From Bradyrhizobium sp. Arg816 (GTDB taxonomy: Bacteria; Pseudomonadota; Alphaproteobacteria; Rhizobiales; Xanthobacteraceae): a DNA stretch of 64,000 nucleotides. Positions 7,797-16,157 of the stretch are shown here, piece after piece (the stretch's first letter is position 1; each line of letters opens with the position of its first letter). The notes under the pieces were generated by a model, which did no database searches, was not told the origin of the DNA, and worked only from the letters and a program-made list of their open reading frames with translations. A program made the translations under genes and the position numbers. Location of the stretch: NCBI RefSeq assembly GCF_029989365.1, contig NZ_JAPRAQ010000008.1, forward strand, positions 124,001 to 188,000, in the 5' to 3' direction.

Positions 7797-9839
7797 GTGA
7801 CCGTCATATCCGACACCGGCAGGCGCCTCCTGATCTGCTCATGCGAAGGGACGATGCCGCTCGATGCAGACGCAATTCGCCGCGGTTGCCGTGGTGAAGT
7901 GACGGCGGCGACGCAGCTCTGCGGCGCCGAACTCGGCCGATTCAAGGCTGTCGCCGCCGAAGATGGTCCGCTCACGGTGGCCTGCACGCAGCAGGCAGCA
8001 CTGTTTTCGCAGGTTGCTTCCGAAAATAATCGTGCGAATTCGATACAGTTTGCCAACATCCGCGAGACCGCCGGATGGTCTGGCGATGCCGACCGCGCCG
8101 GACCGAAGATGGCCGCGCTGCTGGCCGCCGCGGCCGAAGTCACCGCACCCGCGCCGATGGTCCAGCTGGAAAGCAGCGGAGTCATCCTGATCTACGGCCG
8201 CGACGAGGCCGCGATCGAGGCCGGCGACTTGCTCAAGGAACATCTCGACGTCACCGTGCTGATTGCGCCGCCAGCCGCGATCGCACCGCCGCGTAGCGTT
8301 GATTTTCCGATCGCCAAGGGCCGGATAACGAGTGTCAAGGGACATCTGGGCGCGTTCGATGTGGTGGTCGACGATTTCGCCGAAGCCGCACCGTCCTCGC
8401 GTCGCGCCCTGACGTTTGGCAAGTCACGCAACAACGCCCGTTCGAGCTGCGACATCGTCCTCGACTTGACCGGCGGGCCTGCGCTGGTTCCTGCCGACTT
8501 GCGCGACGGTTACCTGCGCGCTGATCCCGGCAGTCCCGCAGCAATCCTCCAGGCCGTGCTGAAAGCGCGCGACCTCGTCGGGACCTTCGAGAAGCCACGC
8601 TACATCACCTTCGACGCCGGGCTTTGCGCGCATTCGCGCTCGAAGCGGACCGGTTGCACCCGCTGTCTCGATTCCTGTCCGGCCGGCGCGATCACACCTG
8701 CCGGCAATCATGTGGCGATCGACGCCAACATCTGCGCGGGCTGCGGCCAATGCGCGACGGCCTGTCCCACCGGCGCCGCGTCCTATGCGCTGCCGGCGGA
8801 AGACGCGCTGGTCAGAAAGCTGCGTGCCATGCTGCTCGCATACCGTCAGGCGGGCGGCGAGCGGGCAATTGTCCTCGTCCATGACGAAAGCCACGGCGCG
8901 CCGCTGATCGACGCGCTGTCGCGGTTCGGCGACGGCTTGCCCGCGAACGTGCTGCCGTTTGCGGTCAACGAGGTCACGCAAATCGGGTTGGAGAGCATCA
9001 TCGCGGCTTTTGGCTATGGCGTGTCGGCGGTGCGTTTCCTGCTACGGGCCAAGCCGCGCCATGACGTCTCCGGATTGACGCGGACGGTCGCGCTCGCCGA
9101 TCCGATCCTTGCCGGACTCGGCTTCGGCCAGGCCCGGCTTTCTGTCATCGCGACCGACGATCCGGACGGCCTGATCGAAGCGCTCCGCACCGCGCCGGCC
9201 GACGCGCCCACTCCGCGCCCTGCGAGCTTCCGCGCCGTGGGCGGCAAGCGCGACGTGCTGCGCTTTGCGCTGGCCGAACTGCATCGCGCGGCGCCTGCAC
9301 CCGTCGATGTCATTCCGTTGCCCGAGGGCGCGCCGTTCGGGGCGGTCGAGATCGATACTGCGGGCTGCACGCTTTGCCTGTCTTGCGTGTCGGTGTGCCC
9401 GACGAGCGCGCTGCGCGACGACCCCGAGCGCCCGGCATTGCGTTTTGTCGAAGACTCCTGCGTCCAGTGCGGCCTGTGCCGGACGACGTGCCCGGAAAAA
9501 GTCATCACACTGGTTCCGCAGATCGACTTCCGTGCCAGCCGGGCGCCGACCCGGGTTCTCAAGGAAGAGGAGCCGTTTTGCTGCATCCGCTGCGGCAAGC
9601 CATTCGGCGTCAAGAGCAGCATCGAACGTGTGGTGGCGAAGCTCGAAGGCCAGCACTGGATGTATTCGGGCTCGGCGCAGCGGCTCGACGCCATCAAGAT
9701 GTGCGGCGACTGCCGCGTCGGTTTCGTGGCCGAACAGGGCTTCGAATCTTATGGCGCACCGGGCCCAACCGTCCGCACCACCGACGATTACCTGCGTGAC
9801 CGGAACGCGAAGAAAGACCCGGACGGCCGCTCCGGCTGA
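7797..9839 (+). CDS. Polyferredoxin-like 4Fe-4S protein linked to formate dehydrogenase
   Basis: About 680 aa of soluble protein with at least four canonical CxxCxxCxxxCP clusters. Two are in mid-protein (CTRCLDSCP, preceded by a Cys-rich lead-in, and CAGCGQCATACP) and two near the C-terminus (CTLCLSCVSVCP and CVQCGLCRTTCP). An extra CCIRCG ... CGDC set close to the end may bind zinc or a further cluster. The N-terminal ~200 residues include ICSCEG and QLCG cysteines of unclear role. It probably passes electrons between formate dehydrogenase and a soluble carrier, which is inference. The GTG at 7797 is chosen because the earlier ATG at 7701 would place the promoter palindrome inside the gene. 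Confidence 0.8.
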   Translation: MTVISDTGRRLLICSCEGTMPLDADAIRRGCRGEVTAATQLCGAELGRFKAVAAEDGPLTVACTQQAALFSQVASENNRANSIQFANIRETAGWSGDADRAGPKMAALLAAAAEVTAPAPMVQLESSGVILIYGRDEAAIEAGDLLKEHLDVTVLIAPPAAIAPPRSVDFPIAKGRITSVKGHLGAFDVVVDDFAEAAPSSRRALTFGKSRNNARSSCDIVLDLTGGPALVPADLRDGYLRADPGSPAAILQAVLKARDLVGTFEKPRYITFDAGLCAHSRSKRTGCTRCLDSCPAGAITPAGNHVAIDANICAGCGQCATACPTGAASYALPAEDALVRKLRAMLLAYRQAGGERAIVLVHDESHGAPLIDALSRFGDGLPANVLPFAVNEVTQIGLESIIAAFGYGVSAVRFLLRAKPRHDVSGLTRTVALADPILAGLGFGQARLSVIATDDPDGLIEALRTAPADAPTPRPASFRAVGGKRDVLRFALAELHRAAPAPVDVIPLPEGAPFGAVEIDTAGCTLCLSCVSVCPTSALRDDPERPALRFVEDSCVQCGLCRTTCPEKVITLVPQIDFRASRAPTRVLKEEEPFCCIRCGKPFGVKSSIERVVAKLEGQHWMYSGSAQRLDAIKMCGDCRVGFVAEQGFESYGAPGPTVRTTDDYLRDRNAKKDPDGRSG

Positions 9840-9874
9840 AATGCCCGGTTCAGGTTGGTGCGAGCGCCATCGCG

Positions 9875-10873
9875 CTATTCAGCCGGCGTGGCCGAGGCTT
9901 GCCGGCCTTCCGCTTCGAGCTTTTCGGCAAGCCAGCGGTCGTGATGCTCTCTCGCCCAATTGATATCGACCTCGCCCGTACCCATGGCTTCGAACGCGCC
10001 TTCCATGCCGAGCGTGCCGATATAGATGTGTCCCAGGATCAGCGCGATGAAAAGGATCGCGATGACGGCGTGGGCGACCTGGGCGATCTGCATGTCGGCA
10101 ATGTTGGTCCCGTAGAAGGGAAACAGCAGCACGAATCCTGATGCCGATACCAGAAGGCCGGCTGCGACCGACAGCCAATAGACCATTTTCTCACCGAGAT
10201 TGAAGCGGCCTGCAGGCGCATGTTTCGACTTGATGAAGCCGCCGCCCTGCTTGACCCAGTCAATATCGACTTGCTTGAACAGATTGTCCCTGAAGAAAAG
10301 CACCGTGATCAGAACGAGGCCCGCCACGAAGGCGAAGCTCGTGAAATTGTGCACGTACTTCGCGATCTGGGAGATGTCCGAGAATAGATCCGGGCCGACC
10401 AGGGGCCGCAGCAGGACCTTGCCGAAGGTGATGTTCAGGCCGGTCAATCCGAGCAGCACGAAGGAGACCGCTGTCAGCCAATGCGCGAACCGCTCGAAAG
10501 CCTTGAAGCGGACGATCGTCTGGCCGGAGCGCCCCGCTTCGATGCGAAGCCGCCCCATGATCAGATAGGCGAGCGCGAGCACTGCAAGCATGCCGACGAT
10601 CACCACCGCCCCACCCCAGTGGAGCAGGACTTCGTGGAAATAATCCCAGGTCCGTCCCGCCGGCTGCATCAGCACGCTGGCTTTGACATCTGGGATGTCG
10701 ATCCGGCCCTGGGTACGCGGCGCCTGCTCGAGAAGCGTCTTCTGATTGGTCACACTGGCGGTCGGATTGGGCGCCCCGTCGGGACCAAGCTTCTGGGCGA
10801 GCACCGGGGCTGTCGCGAGACCGAACAGCATCAACAACAGCGCTGCGAAGCGAATGCGTGCGAAAGCCGTCAT
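9875..10873 (-). CDS. Formate dehydrogenase gamma subunit (cytochrome b)
   Basis: A 332-aa membrane subunit that anchors the dehydrogenase and passes electrons to quinone through b-type hemes. An N-terminal signal-like helix (LLLMLFGLATAPVLA) and a periplasmic segment precede a transmembrane helix near GGAVVIVGMLAVLALAYLIM. The FdoI/FdnI-like four-helix core follows, with the RFAHWLTAVSFVLLGLTG heme-ligand helix and a late GHIYIGTLGMEGAF helix. The ATG at 10873 gives a normal length. It is the last gene of the fdh operon, 49 bp after the beta subunit, and converges on the polyferredoxin with 35 bp between stops. Confidence 0.9.
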   Translation of the reverse strand: MTAFARIRFAALLLMLFGLATAPVLAQKLGPDGAPNPTASVTNQKTLLEQAPRTQGRIDIPDVKASVLMQPAGRTWDYFHEVLLHWGGAVVIVGMLAVLALAYLIMGRLRIEAGRSGQTIVRFKAFERFAHWLTAVSFVLLGLTGLNITFGKVLLRPLVGPDLFSDISQIAKYVHNFTSFAFVAGLVLITVLFFRDNLFKQVDIDWVKQGGGFIKSKHAPAGRFNLGEKMVYWLSVAAGLLVSASGFVLLFPFYGTNIADMQIAQVAHAVIAILFIALILGHIYIGTLGMEGAFEAMGTGEVDINWAREHHDRWLAEKLEAEGRQASATPAE

Positions 10874-10922
10874 GACGGATACCCAATCTTCGTCCCTGAT
10901 CGTCGCGGTAAGCGCAGGTCCC

Positions 10923-11525
10923 CTACGACTTGACGTCCTCGTGATAGGCGGTTGTCCAGCCCCAGGCTCCGGAGCCATAGCCGCGCTTCTCGACGCGCTC
11001 CTCGTAGATCTGGGCGATGATGTCGCCATCGCCTGCGAGCAGCGACTTGGTCGAGCACATCTCGGCGCACATCGGCAGCTTGCCTTCGCCAAAGCGGTTC
11101 GAGCCGTATTTCGCATATTCCTCGGCGCTGCCCGGCGCCTCCGGCCCGCCGCCGCCCGCGCAATAGGTGCACTTGTCCATCTTGCCTCGCGAGCCGAAAT
11201 TCCCGACCTGGGGATATTGCGGCGCTCCAAACGGACAGGCGTAGAAGCAATAGCCGCAGCCGATGCACAGATCCTTGTCGTGCAGGACGATGCCGTCTTC
11301 GGTCGGATAGATGCACTTGACCGGACACACCGACGCGCAAGGCGCATCGGTACAGTGCATGCAGGCCATCGACACCGACCGCTCGCCCGGCTTGCCGTCA
11401 TTGATGGTGACGACGCGACGCCGATTGATGCCCCAAGGCACCTCGTTCTCGTTCTTGCAGGCGGTCACACAGGCATTGCAGTCGATGCAACGGTCCGCAT
11501 CACACAGGAATTTCATGCGTGCCAT
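10923..11525 (-). CDS. fdh3B: Formate dehydrogenase beta subunit (FDH3 type, 4Fe-4S)
   Basis: A 200-aa electron-transfer subunit that conveys electrons from the molybdopterin subunit to the cytochrome b subunit. Four 4Fe-4S sites can be read: CIDCNACVTAC at the start, CMHCTDAPCASVCP, CIGCGYCFYACP, and CTYC paired with the later CAEMC. It lacks the C-terminal membrane helix of E. coli FdnH/FdoH, which fits the shorter FDH3 class. The start lies 12 bp after the alpha-subunit stop, so expression is coupled. Confidence 0.92.
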   Translation of the reverse strand: MARMKFLCDADRCIDCNACVTACKNENEVPWGINRRRVVTINDGKPGERSVSMACMHCTDAPCASVCPVKCIYPTEDGIVLHDKDLCIGCGYCFYACPFGAPQYPQVGNFGSRGKMDKCTYCAGGGGPEAPGSAEEYAKYGSNRFGEGKLPMCAEMCSTKSLLAGDGDIIAQIYEERVEKRGYGSGAWGWTTAYHEDVKS

Positions 11526-11537
11526 CGGTCTAACCTC

Positions 11538-14492
11538 TCATGCGGCCCTGATCTGACACAGCGTGGCTTTCGGCTCCTGCATGCCGGTGGCAGGATCATA
11601 GCCATAGGTCGTCAGCGTGTTGACGCTCTCACCGAGCACGATGGGATCGGCTCCCGTCGGATATTTCGCCCGGAGATCGGCGCCTTCGTACCAGCCCGCG
11701 AAATGGAACGGCATCCAGGCAACGCCCTTGCCGACGCGTTCAGTCACCTGCGCCTTCATCCGGGCCCGCGAGCTGTTCTCTGCACCGGTCACCCAAACCC
11801 AGCCGCCATCGACGATGCCGCGCTCGGCTGCGTCCGCCGGGTTGATCTCGACGTACATGTGCTGCTTCAATTCGGCGAGCCATCGGTTGGACCGGGTTTC
11901 CTCGCCGCCGCCTTCGTATTCAACCAGACGGCCCGAGCTCAGGATCAGCGGAAACTGCTTCGAGATCGCGCGATCGACGGCGGCCTTCTGCACGGAGAAG
12001 CCGATATTGGGCACGCGGAATTGCTTCGCGTCCGGCAAGGTCGGATAGTCGGCGACGAGGTCGGGACGCGGCGTGTAGATCGGCTCGCGATGCACCGGAA
12101 CCGGATCGGGAAGATTCCACGCGATCATGCGGGCCTTGGCGTTTCCGTAAGGCGAACAGCCGTGTTCGATCGCGACCCGCTGGATGCCGCCGGACAGATC
12201 GGTCGACCATGACACCTTGTCGGGATCGGCCGGATTGATGCGCTCGATCGTCTCGCGTTCTTGCGCAGTGAGGTCCTTGTCCCAGCCGAGTTTCTTCAGC
12301 ACGCCAAGGGTGAACTCGGGATAACCGTCCTTGATCTCCGAACCGACGGAGTACGAGCCCTCGGCAAGAAGATTATCGTGATCTTCCCGCTCCACCTCCT
12401 GCCCGTTCTCCATCACCTTGCGCTTCACGACGCGCTCGACTCCGAACCGCGCGCGGAAGGTGCCGCCGCCCTCTTTCACCGGAAGATTCGTGTTGTAGAG
12501 GATCGGCGTGCCCGGATGCCTGTACTCGGGCGTACCCCAGCACGGCCAGGGCAGGCCGTAATAATCTCCACCGACCTCCGGATCGTCCTTCGGCGCCCGC
12601 AGCGTCACCAGATCGAACTTGTGCTGGTTTCTCATGTGGGCCTTGAGCCGCTCCGGCGACTGGCCGCAATAGCCGGTCGACCAGCCGCCGCGGTTGATCT
12701 CGCGCAGGATGTCGTCCGCCGAGACTGCGCCGTTCTCGACCTTGATGTTCTTGAACATCAGGTCGGCAAATCCGAACTTGCGGGCGAACAGGTACATGGT
12801 GTCGTAGTCGTTCTTCGATTCGAAGACCGGCTCGACGATCTTTTCGCCCCATTGCAGGGAGCGGTTCGAGTTGGTGCGCGAACCTTCCATCTCGAAGCTC
12901 GTGCAGGCCGGCAGGAGGTAGGTGCCGTTCTTGCGCTCCGACAGCACCGACCACGCGGTCGGATAGGGATCGCAGACCACCAGCAACTCCAGCTTCTCGA
13001 TGCCCTTCACGGCCTCCGGCATCCGGGTGATGGTATTGACGCCATGCCCCATGATGAACATGGCCTGCACCGGATTGGGCTGACTGATCTGATTCTTCGG
13101 CAACAAGGTTGCATCGAACCAGCGCGTGCTGGGAATACCAGGGGTTTCCATCAGCTTCTTGTCGGGGAAGCGCGACTTCATCCAGTCGTAATCGACCTCC
13201 CATACCCGGCACCAATGCCGCCAGGCCTCCTCGGCAAGACCGTAATACAGCGGGAGCGAGGTGACATCGAGACCGAGATCGGTTGCACCTTGCACGTTGG
13301 TGTGGCCGCGGAAAATGTTGGCGCCTGCGCCGGGCAGCCCCATGTTGCCGGTGGCGAGCAGCAACAGGCAGCTGGCACGGACATTGGAGGTGCCGGTGGT
13401 GAATTGAGTTTGCCCCATCGCCCAAATCAGGGTGGACGGCCTTTGTTTGGCGAACAGTTCGGCGACGTGCTTGACCTGCGCCTCGGGTAGGCCGGTCACG
13501 CGCTCGACCTCCTTGGGCGGCCACTTCGCAACCTGCTTCCGGACCTCATCCAGGCCATAGACGCGCTGAGCGAGGAATTCCTTGTCCTCCCAGCCATTCT
13601 CGAAAATGTGCCACAGCATGCCGTAGATCGTGGCGATATGCGTGCCGGGGCGAACCCGGACATATTCGGTCGCGTGCGCAGCGGTCCGCGTCATCCGGGG
13701 ATCGACCACGATCATGTTGGCGCGGTTGAGCTCCTTGCCTTCAAGAATGTGCTGCAGGGAAACCGGATGGGCCTCGGCGGGATTGCCACCCATCAACAGG
13801 ATGGTCTTGGCGTTGCGGATGTCGTTGTAGCTGTTGGTCATCGCGCCGTAGCCCCAGGTATTGGCTACGCCGGTGACCGTCGTGGAGTGGCAGATCCGCG
13901 CCTGATGATCGGAATTATTGGTGCCCCAGAACGCAGCAAGCTTGCGATTGAGATAAGCGGCCTCGTTGGTGAACTTGGCGGAGCCAAGCCAATAGACCGA
14001 GTCGGGCCCCGCCTTCTGGCGGATATCCAGCAGCTTGTCGCCGATCTCGTCGATCGCCTTCTCCCAGGAGATGCGCGTCCACTGTCCGTTGACGAGCTTG
14101 ACGGGGTAACGCAGGCGTCGTTCGTTCAACACGTCGTCGCGAACTGCCGCACCCTTGCAGCAATGCGAGCCGCGATTGATCGGACTGTCGTAGTCGGGCT
14201 CCTGCCCGATCCATACGCCGTTGGCGACCTTGGCGATCACCGAGCAGCCGACCGAGCAATGCGTGCAGACGTTCTTGCGGGTCGTGACCGTTGCGCCGAC
14301 AGGCGGCGGCGGACCGGCTTCGGCCTTGCGCACGCTGTGCAGCGCGAGTTCACCCACCGCGGCCAATGCGCCGGCCGTGACTCCAGAGCGCTTCAGGAAC
14401 GTCCGCCGGTCCAGTTTCGCCGATGCTTCGTCGGCCGCCGCATCGAAAAGCCTGGCACGCTCCGGACGACGCTCGGACTTCCTGATCAGCAC
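11538..14492 (-). CDS. fdhA: Formate dehydrogenase alpha subunit, Tat-exported molybdoenzyme (Cys form)
   Basis: A 984-aa catalytic subunit that oxidises formate to CO2 at a bis-molybdopterin guanine dinucleotide centre. A Tat signal RRTFLKRSG starts at residue 29. The proximal 4Fe-4S ligands are C76, C79, C83 and the CC at 111-112. The metal ligand is C201 in RICHSTTVTG, where E. coli FdnG has selenocysteine, so no UGA recoding is needed. The molybdopterin-dinucleotide binding C-terminal domain is complete. The RR signal fits the TorD-type chaperone encoded nearby. The enzyme should face the periplasm. Confidence 0.94.
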   Translation of the reverse strand: MLIRKSERRPERARLFDAAADEASAKLDRRTFLKRSGVTAGALAAVGELALHSVRKAEAGPPPPVGATVTTRKNVCTHCSVGCSVIAKVANGVWIGQEPDYDSPINRGSHCCKGAAVRDDVLNERRLRYPVKLVNGQWTRISWEKAIDEIGDKLLDIRQKAGPDSVYWLGSAKFTNEAAYLNRKLAAFWGTNNSDHQARICHSTTVTGVANTWGYGAMTNSYNDIRNAKTILLMGGNPAEAHPVSLQHILEGKELNRANMIVVDPRMTRTAAHATEYVRVRPGTHIATIYGMLWHIFENGWEDKEFLAQRVYGLDEVRKQVAKWPPKEVERVTGLPEAQVKHVAELFAKQRPSTLIWAMGQTQFTTGTSNVRASCLLLLATGNMGLPGAGANIFRGHTNVQGATDLGLDVTSLPLYYGLAEEAWRHWCRVWEVDYDWMKSRFPDKKLMETPGIPSTRWFDATLLPKNQISQPNPVQAMFIMGHGVNTITRMPEAVKGIEKLELLVVCDPYPTAWSVLSERKNGTYLLPACTSFEMEGSRTNSNRSLQWGEKIVEPVFESKNDYDTMYLFARKFGFADLMFKNIKVENGAVSADDILREINRGGWSTGYCGQSPERLKAHMRNQHKFDLVTLRAPKDDPEVGGDYYGLPWPCWGTPEYRHPGTPILYNTNLPVKEGGGTFRARFGVERVVKRKVMENGQEVEREDHDNLLAEGSYSVGSEIKDGYPEFTLGVLKKLGWDKDLTAQERETIERINPADPDKVSWSTDLSGGIQRVAIEHGCSPYGNAKARMIAWNLPDPVPVHREPIYTPRPDLVADYPTLPDAKQFRVPNIGFSVQKAAVDRAISKQFPLILSSGRLVEYEGGGEETRSNRWLAELKQHMYVEINPADAAERGIVDGGWVWVTGAENSSRARMKAQVTERVGKGVAWMPFHFAGWYEGADLRAKYPTGADPIVLGESVNTLTTYGYDPATGMQEPKATLCQIRAA

Positions 14493-14501
14493 GGAAGTCT
14501 C

Positions 14502-14711
14502 CTATCGAGCGGGATAGCTGTTGACGCGATAGAAATTCCTGACTTCCTGGGAGTCAGGTCGATAGCGAGCCTTCCGCTTCTGATCGAGATCAACAGGCTT
14601 TGCGGAAGCCGCCGCCGGCAACAATTGGCCGGCACCCAACGCACCGGCACCGACAATGGTCAGCCGAAGCAAGTCACGTCGAAGAAGCTTTGGCGCTTGA
14701 TCATTCTTCAA
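14502..14711 (-). CDS. Small Tat-signal protein of the formate dehydrogenase region
   Basis: A 69-aa protein with a twin-arginine leader (LLRRDLLRLTIVGAGALGAG) and a short mature part with the motif YRPDSQEVRNFYRVNSYP. This is the small 'formate dehydrogenase region TAT target' family that precedes FDH alpha genes. Its exact role is unknown. It lies 9 bp before the alpha-subunit start and is the first gene of the operon, so the operon promoter should lie in 14.7-14.9 kb. Confidence 0.85.
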   Translation of the reverse strand: MKNDQAPKLLRRDLLRLTIVGAGALGAGQLLPAAASAKPVDLDQKRKARYRPDSQEVRNFYRVNSYPAR

Positions 14712-15418
14712 CGAAGCACACTCCCTGTCGGGGTCAGGCCTTTCCGAAGGCTATCCGAGTTTTGCGCCGGACATCAATCACAGACCTGCGTTGCATAATC
14801 TGCAGGAGCGGCCGTGCACGCAGCTTTGCGCTCGTGTTACCGCAACAAGCGGCCAATCGTCGTCAACATCATTGTTATCAGCCGTTCGGCTCAGCAGATT
14901 GTCGTGCGAATTGGAAACGGCGAAACATCGAGCAGATGATTGCCGGATGGGTGACGTCACACGCGGCGCGAGTGACGAACTCGCGATCGATACGAATGAT
15001 ACGTCGACATCGTGAGCGATCGCCGAAATCCGCGTCGGGTCGGCGGGGCCATTTTGGGCGAGACGCCGTGCCATGCGAAGGGGCGCTCCCCTCCCCGGTT
15101 GGCACTCAAAGTGACCGCCTGTCACCGGGCGTGATTTGAGAATCATCGGCATCGGGGCACGAGCCACGGCGCCCCCGATACAATTGCGCGTGCCGCGTGG
15201 GGGCGCATCTCGACGCGACCGACAAGGAGGTATCCGAAGTACGCGTCAGGTCCGTGATGGCAGGCGCCGACAATCCGGCCGGAATGCGCTGCAGGAATGA
15301 CCGAGAGAGACCCATCCGGCGCATCGGCGGGGCCACAGCCCTTCGTTGCACGGCCAAGGGGCACGCAACACAAGGATGCGATTTATCTATCTGGAAATGC
15401 TGGATATCCAGAAAAGGC
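14712..15418. other. Non-coding or degraded stretch before the island
   Basis: About 700 bp between the fdh operon and the left attachment site. Several open frames exist on both strands, but none has a recognisable domain, a convincing ribosome site or normal codon texture. The part near 14.7-14.9 kb probably holds the fdh operon promoter. I recognised no FNR/FixK site. Confidence 0.4.
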
Positions 15419-15434
15419 TGGTGCCCAGAAAAGG
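15419..15434. repeat. Left attachment-site repeat (attL-like) of island 1
   Basis: TGGTGCCCAGAAAAGG, the complement of a tRNA-Leu 3' end including CCA. An identical 16-mer lies at 20002-20017, and the intact tRNA gene at 24157 matches with one mismatch (G for A at position 11). This is the signature of integration at a tRNA 3' end. Confidence 0.75.
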
Positions 15435-15496
15435 ACTGGGTCGCCACCATCGCGAACAGCGGCATTTGCGGGCGTTTCGAGCCGACCGGCTGGGCC

Positions 15497-15520
15497 TTGT
15501 GTACCGGTGTTGTGTACCGG
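15497..15520 (+). repeat. Two copies of an 11-bp repeat near the left island end
   Basis: TTGTGTACCGG occurs at 15497-15507 and 15510-15520, spaced 13 bp apart start to start. A third copy lies at 19938-19948 just inside the right end. The placement suggests recombinase or excisionase arm sites. Confidence 0.5.
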
Positions 15521-15589
15521 CTTCAAGACCCGAGTCGTCGGCATCGCCAAGGCCAGCCAGTCTCAGTCCAATCATCTCATCCCCACTGT

Positions 15590-15862
15590 CTATGGCCCTT
15601 CCTCCTTGGCGTTCCCAGCTGGTGTTTCAGGTACGATGACTTCCAGCTTCACGTCGAAAACGACATTCCCATATTCGTCCCGCTCGATTCTGATTTTATT
15701 GAATTCCAAAAGTTTGGACGCGAGTTCCTGAGCGATCCGCGCCGTGATCATTTCAGTGGCATCCTCGTCAGTGTAGCCGCCAAGTTTCATCAGCTTTCCA
15801 TGGCTACGCAGAGGCTTGATACGATGTTCAGGGACTTCTCGGGTCGGCTTTTTTTCAGACAT
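15590..15862 (-). CDS. Island 1 gene D: 90-aa hypothetical protein
   Basis: A small soluble protein beginning MSEKKPTREVPEHRIK. It is charged and mostly predicted helical, with a central GGYTDEDATEMITARIAQEL helix and a strand-rich end (NVVFDVKLEVIVPE). I do not recognise the family. The start is set by GGAG 7 bases before the ATG; the open frame runs further upstream, into the zinc-ribbon gene. It is last of four collinear minus-strand island genes and could be a regulatory or accessory partner of the ATPase. Confidence 0.6.
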   Translation of the reverse strand: MSEKKPTREVPEHRIKPLRSHGKLMKLGGYTDEDATEMITARIAQELASKLLEFNKIRIERDEYGNVVFDVKLEVIVPETPAGNAKEEGP

Positions 15863-15915
15863 AGGATAACTCCGCTGCGGCTCTATGTGCCGGATGTTCT
15901 GATCGAAGTCGGGCC

Positions 15916-16101
15916 TTAATTTCTTCTGAGAAGTCGCCCCCCCGAGGCCTTCTTCCGCTCGTAGTATTCCCGACTCCGCTTGCGCTGGCAGACCAAGCAT
16001 CTGTTGTGGCTATTCCAGGACGTAATTGTCTGGCACCTCGAGCAAAATCTCTTTGGCCGTTCCTTGGGCTGAAATGACACTAGATTCGTCGATAAGATCA
16101 C
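15916..16101 (-). CDS. Island 1 gene C: 61-aa zinc-ribbon mini-protein
   Basis: A basic 61-aa protein with two CxxC knuckles (CSRC and CLVC, 12 residues apart) and a following Arg/Lys-rich segment RKRSREYYERKK. This layout fits a treble-clef or zinc-ribbon nucleic-acid-binding fold. The start is a GTG at 16101 without a clear Shine-Dalgarno site; a GTG seven codons later is the alternative. The gene lies between the GHKL ATPase and the 90-aa gene, in the same direction. Confidence 0.55.
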   Translation of the reverse strand: MILSTNLVSFQPKERPKRFCSRCQTITSWNSHNRCLVCQRKRSREYYERKKASGGRLLRRN

Positions 16102-16157
16102 ATGAGTCAGGGAAGTCGCCGCCCGCCACCGTGAAAAGTGGCGAGCGGCGGGTGCTG

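Noticed and set aside
15106..15465. 119-codon minus-strand frame left of the island
   Set aside because: No recognisable family, atypical composition, and it spans the attL-like repeat.
15197..15919. 240-codon plus-strand frame crossing the left island end
   Set aside because: No domain or ribosome site, it crosses the attachment repeat and opposes the 90-aa gene; judged to be chance.
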